Positions 5,926-7,838 of a DNA stretch of 7,838 nt are shown here, in pieces (position 1 is the first letter of the stretch; every line of letters starts with the position of its first letter). Origin of the DNA: Bacteroidota bacterium. GTDB taxonomy: Bacteria > Bacteroidota > Ignavibacteria > Ignavibacteriales > Ignavibacteriaceae. The notes under the pieces were generated by a model, which was given only the letters and a program-made list of their open reading frames with translations, was not told where the DNA came from and searched no databases. Location of the stretch: NCBI GenBank assembly GCA_023406915.1, contig JAEXTR010000186.1, forward strand, positions 1 to 7,838. Direction: 5' to 3'. The position numbers and the translations under genes are program-made.

Positions 5926-7107
5926 ATGAAAGTACCACTCTTAGATCTGAAACCCCAATACAATGCACTGAAGAAAGAACTTGATGAAACTGTATTGCGG
6001 ATATGTGAATCCCAGTATTTTATACTAGGACCAGAAGTTGAAAAATTCGAGAAAGCTTGTGCGGATTTTCTCGGATGTGATTTTGCATTGGGTGTTTCCT
6101 CCGGAACAGATGCTTTATTGATTGCATTGATGGCACTTGAAATCGGACACGGTGATGAAGTCATTGTTCCAACCTACTCCTTCTTCGCAACTGCAGGTGT
6201 CGTGTCAAGATTAGGTGCAACACCAGTTTTTGCAGATATTGATCCAGTGACGTTTAATCTTGATCCGGTAGAGTTTGAAAAGAAAATTACTCCGAAGACT
6301 AAAGCTGTGGTACCTGTGCATCTGTATGGTCAAAGTGCTGATATGGACAGGATCATGGAAATCGCAAAGAAACATAATATCAAAGTAGTTGAGGATGCTG
6401 CTCAGGCAATCAGTACACAGTACAAAGATGGTAGCTGCGTGGGTTCAATCGGCGATATCGGCTGCTTCTCATTTTTCCCAAGTAAGAATCTTGGCTGCTT
6501 TGGCGATGCCGGTTTGGTCACCGTAAAAAACAATCCCGAACTTGCTTATAAGCTGAAAATTCTTCGTGTACACGGCGGTGAGAAAAAATATCATCATAGT
6601 ATCATTGGCGGAAACTTTAGAATTGATGCGTTGCAGGCCGGTGTATTGAGTGTGAAGCTGCCACATCTGAATAAATGGTCAGAGGGACGCAGAAAAAATG
6701 CAGACTATTATATTCAGCGTTTTGTTGATGCAGGACTTGCTACCGGCACTGGAAAAACCAGCTTCTCTGAGACTGAGAAGATACTGTTACCGGCAGCTGT
6801 GTATGCTGGAAATCCAAATATCCCTAACCACCATATCTACAACCAGTTCATTATTCGCGTTGAAAAGCGTGACGAATTAAAACAGTTCCTGCTGGATAAT
6901 GAAGTTGCCAATGAGATATATTATCCTGTTCCATTCCACAAGCAGGAGTGCTTTGCAAATCTGCCATCATCAAAAGAGAGCTACCCGCACTCTGATTTTG
7001 CTGCTGATCACTCATTAGCTATTCCAATCTTTCCAGATTTATCGCATGAACAGCTTGAGTTTGCCGCAGACACCATTATTCAGTTTTTAAAAACGAATAA
7101 TTCATAA
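5926..7107 (+). CDS. DegT/DnrJ/EryC1/StrS-family PLP aminotransferase
   Basis: This 393-residue enzyme belongs to the PLP-dependent sugar aminotransferases (fold type I), which aminate a nucleotide-linked keto-sugar for surface polysaccharide or glycan synthesis. The N-terminus VPLLDLKPQYNAL (3-15) and FILGPEVEKFE (32-42) are family-typical. GTDALLIAL (60-68) holds the PLP phosphate, VPTYSFFAT (81-89) is the next conserved block, Asp157 (VEDAAQA) contacts the pyridine nitrogen, and Lys187 (FSFFPSKNLGCFGDAG) is the PLP lysine. GGNFRIDALQAG (228-239) and the YPVPFHKQ region (333-340) complete the family pattern. The sequence resembles WbpE- and FdtB-type enzymes, but the sugar substrate cannot be read from it and no sugar-synthesis neighbour is present. 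It stands alone, with an upstream promoter candidate and a terminator right after it. No clear Shine-Dalgarno site precedes the ATG. Confidence 0.93.
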   Translation: MKVPLLDLKPQYNALKKELDETVLRICESQYFILGPEVEKFEKACADFLGCDFALGVSSGTDALLIALMALEIGHGDEVIVPTYSFFATAGVVSRLGATPVFADIDPVTFNLDPVEFEKKITPKTKAVVPVHLYGQSADMDRIMEIAKKHNIKVVEDAAQAISTQYKDGSCVGSIGDIGCFSFFPSKNLGCFGDAGLVTVKNNPELAYKLKILRVHGGEKKYHHSIIGGNFRIDALQAGVLSVKLPHLNKWSEGRRKNADYYIQRFVDAGLATGTGKTSFSETEKILLPAAVYAGNPNIPNHHIYNQFIIRVEKRDELKQFLLDNEVANEIYYPVPFHKQECFANLPSSKESYPHSDFAADHSLAIPIFPDLSHEQLEFAADTIIQFLKTNNS

Positions 7108-7113
7108 AATTCG

Positions 7114-7138
7114 TGCCGGCTTTTCAGCCGGCATTTTT
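7114..7138 (+). terminator. Rho-independent terminator after the aminotransferase gene
   Basis: TGCCGGC (7114-7120) and GCCGGCA (7127-7133) form a perfect, GC-rich 7-bp stem with a six-base loop TTTTCA, followed by TTTTT (7134-7138). It begins six bases after the stop codon and separates this gene from carA. Confidence 0.9.
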
Positions 7139-7172
7139 ATATGTGCTTATTGTAAAGGATGCTTCGAATACC

Positions 7173-7838
7173 ATGAATAAGTTACTTTACCTTTTGTTGG
7201 AAGACGGCTCTGTGCTCAAGGGTGAAACGTTTGGCCACTACTCCTCGTCTGAAGGAGAAGTGGTATTCAATACCGGGATGGTTGGGTATCCGGAAACATT
7301 AACGGATCCTTCCTATGCGGGACAGATTCTTGTTATGACATACCCGTTGATCGGTAATTATGGTGTGCCACCCAGGACAACAGAGAATTCACTTTTAGTG
7401 TATTATGAGTCTGAGAGAATTCACTGCAAAGGCCTTATTGTAGCGGACTATTCTTCGTTTCATTCCCATTGGAATGGAGAGCAATCATTACAAGAGTGGC
7501 TGAAAAAAGAAAGAATTCCTGCGGTAACCGGTATTGATACAAGAGCATTAACCAAGCAACTTAGGACACGAGGGACCTTACTAGGTAGGATACTAACCGA
7601 AGATGCTTACCGGTTTGAGTCGGGTGAGCACAAAAGCTTTACCGACCCCAACGAAACGGACCTGATCAGTGAGGTCTCGATTAATCTGCCCAAGATGTTC
7701 AAGAAGGGTAAAAAAAAGATTGTGATGGTTGATTGTGGTGTGAAGAACAGTATTATTCAGGCATTCCTTAGACGCGATATTTCGGTGCTTCTCGTTCCTC
7801 CAAGCCATCCTTTTGCTGATGAGCCAGCGAACGGTTAT
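7173..7838 (+). CDS. carA: Carbamoyl-phosphate synthase small subunit CarA, 3'-truncated
   Basis: CarA is the glutamine-hydrolysing subunit that passes ammonia to CarB to make carbamoyl phosphate for pyrimidine and arginine synthesis. The reading frame is open from the ATG at 7173 to the window end, 222 residues of an expected 360-390. The N-terminal domain shows YLLLEDGSVLKGETFG (6-21), GEVVFNTGMVGYPETLTDPS (28-47), TYPLIGNYGV (56-65) and the signature GIDTRALTKQLR (120-131). The class I glutaminase domain begins at about residue 182 (IVMVDCGVKNSII); the VDCGVK wording is typical of Bacteroidota-type CarA. The catalytic cysteine and His-Glu pair lie beyond the window. AAAGGA (7154-7159) lies 13 bases before the ATG, slightly far for a ribosome site. 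The terminator just upstream implies its own promoter, but none is clear in the 34 bases between. carB would be expected downstream or elsewhere. Confidence 0.94.
   Translation, partial: MNKLLYLLLEDGSVLKGETFGHYSSSEGEVVFNTGMVGYPETLTDPSYAGQILVMTYPLIGNYGVPPRTTENSLLVYYESERIHCKGLIVADYSSFHSHWNGEQSLQEWLKKERIPAVTGIDTRALTKQLRTRGTLLGRILTEDAYRFESGEHKSFTDPNETDLISEVSINLPKMFKKGKKKIVMVDCGVKNSIIQAFLRRDISVLLVPPSHPFADEPANGY

Noticed and set aside
6762..6780. CTTCTC/GAGAAG inverted repeat inside the aminotransferase gene
   Set aside because: It is a short stem in coding sequence with no T-tract or neighbouring signal.
7710..7717. Run of eight A residues in carA as a frameshift or error site
   Set aside because: The frame reads through correctly into the expected glutaminase motif VDCGVK, so there is no sign of a frameshift.

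Overview
The window is about 7.8 kb of ordinary, gene-dense bacterial chromosome from a Gram-negative cell with a lipid A outer membrane. It holds eight protein-coding genes; the first and last run off the ends. Several points suggest the Bacteroidota/Chlorobiota (FCB) branch, perhaps an Ignavibacteria- or Kapabacteria-like lineage: the order bamA - two OmpH/Skp genes - lpxD, the wording of the CarA and QueE sequences, and weak or absent Shine-Dalgarno sites at several starts. This placement is inference from protein style and gene order; no rRNA or marker search was possible.

Region 1 (1-3947, + strand) is an envelope-biogenesis operon. It encodes the C-terminal part of BamA (last POTRA domains and beta-barrel), two tandem OmpH/Skp-type periplasmic chaperones, and LpxD of lipid A synthesis. 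BamA inserts outer-membrane proteins, OmpH/Skp proteins hold them soluble on the way, and LpxD helps build the lipid A that shares the outer membrane. Two hairpin-plus-T-tract elements lie inside this operon. One is a weak candidate between the chaperone genes. The other is a strong terminator-like hairpin inside the first 75 bases of lpxD.

Region 2 (3944-5801, - strand) is a compact, overlapping queE-queD-truA operon. QueD and QueE make the 7-deazaguanine precursor used for queuosine at tRNA position 34. TruA makes pseudouridine at positions 38-40. All three products therefore act on, or feed, the tRNA anticodon arm. lpxD and truA converge and share a four-base palindrome, TTAA, as both stop codons.

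Region 3 (5802-5925) is a 124-bp AT-rich divergent intergenic region. It has two face-to-face promoter candidates, a perfect 6-bp inverted repeat spanning them, and a second palindrome in the presumed leader of the next gene.

Region 4 (5926-7138, + strand) is a single DegT/DnrJ/EryC1-family PLP sugar aminotransferase followed by a clear intrinsic terminator. Region 5 (7173-7838, + strand) is the start of carA, the small subunit of carbamoyl-phosphate synthetase, cut off just inside the glutaminase domain.

No mobile element, CRISPR array, tRNA, rRNA or pseudogene was seen, and no gene-free stretch exceeds 124 bp. I see no undescribed multi-gene system. The signals most worth checking are regulatory: the intragenic hairpin in lpxD and the operator-like repeat between queE and the aminotransferase gene.
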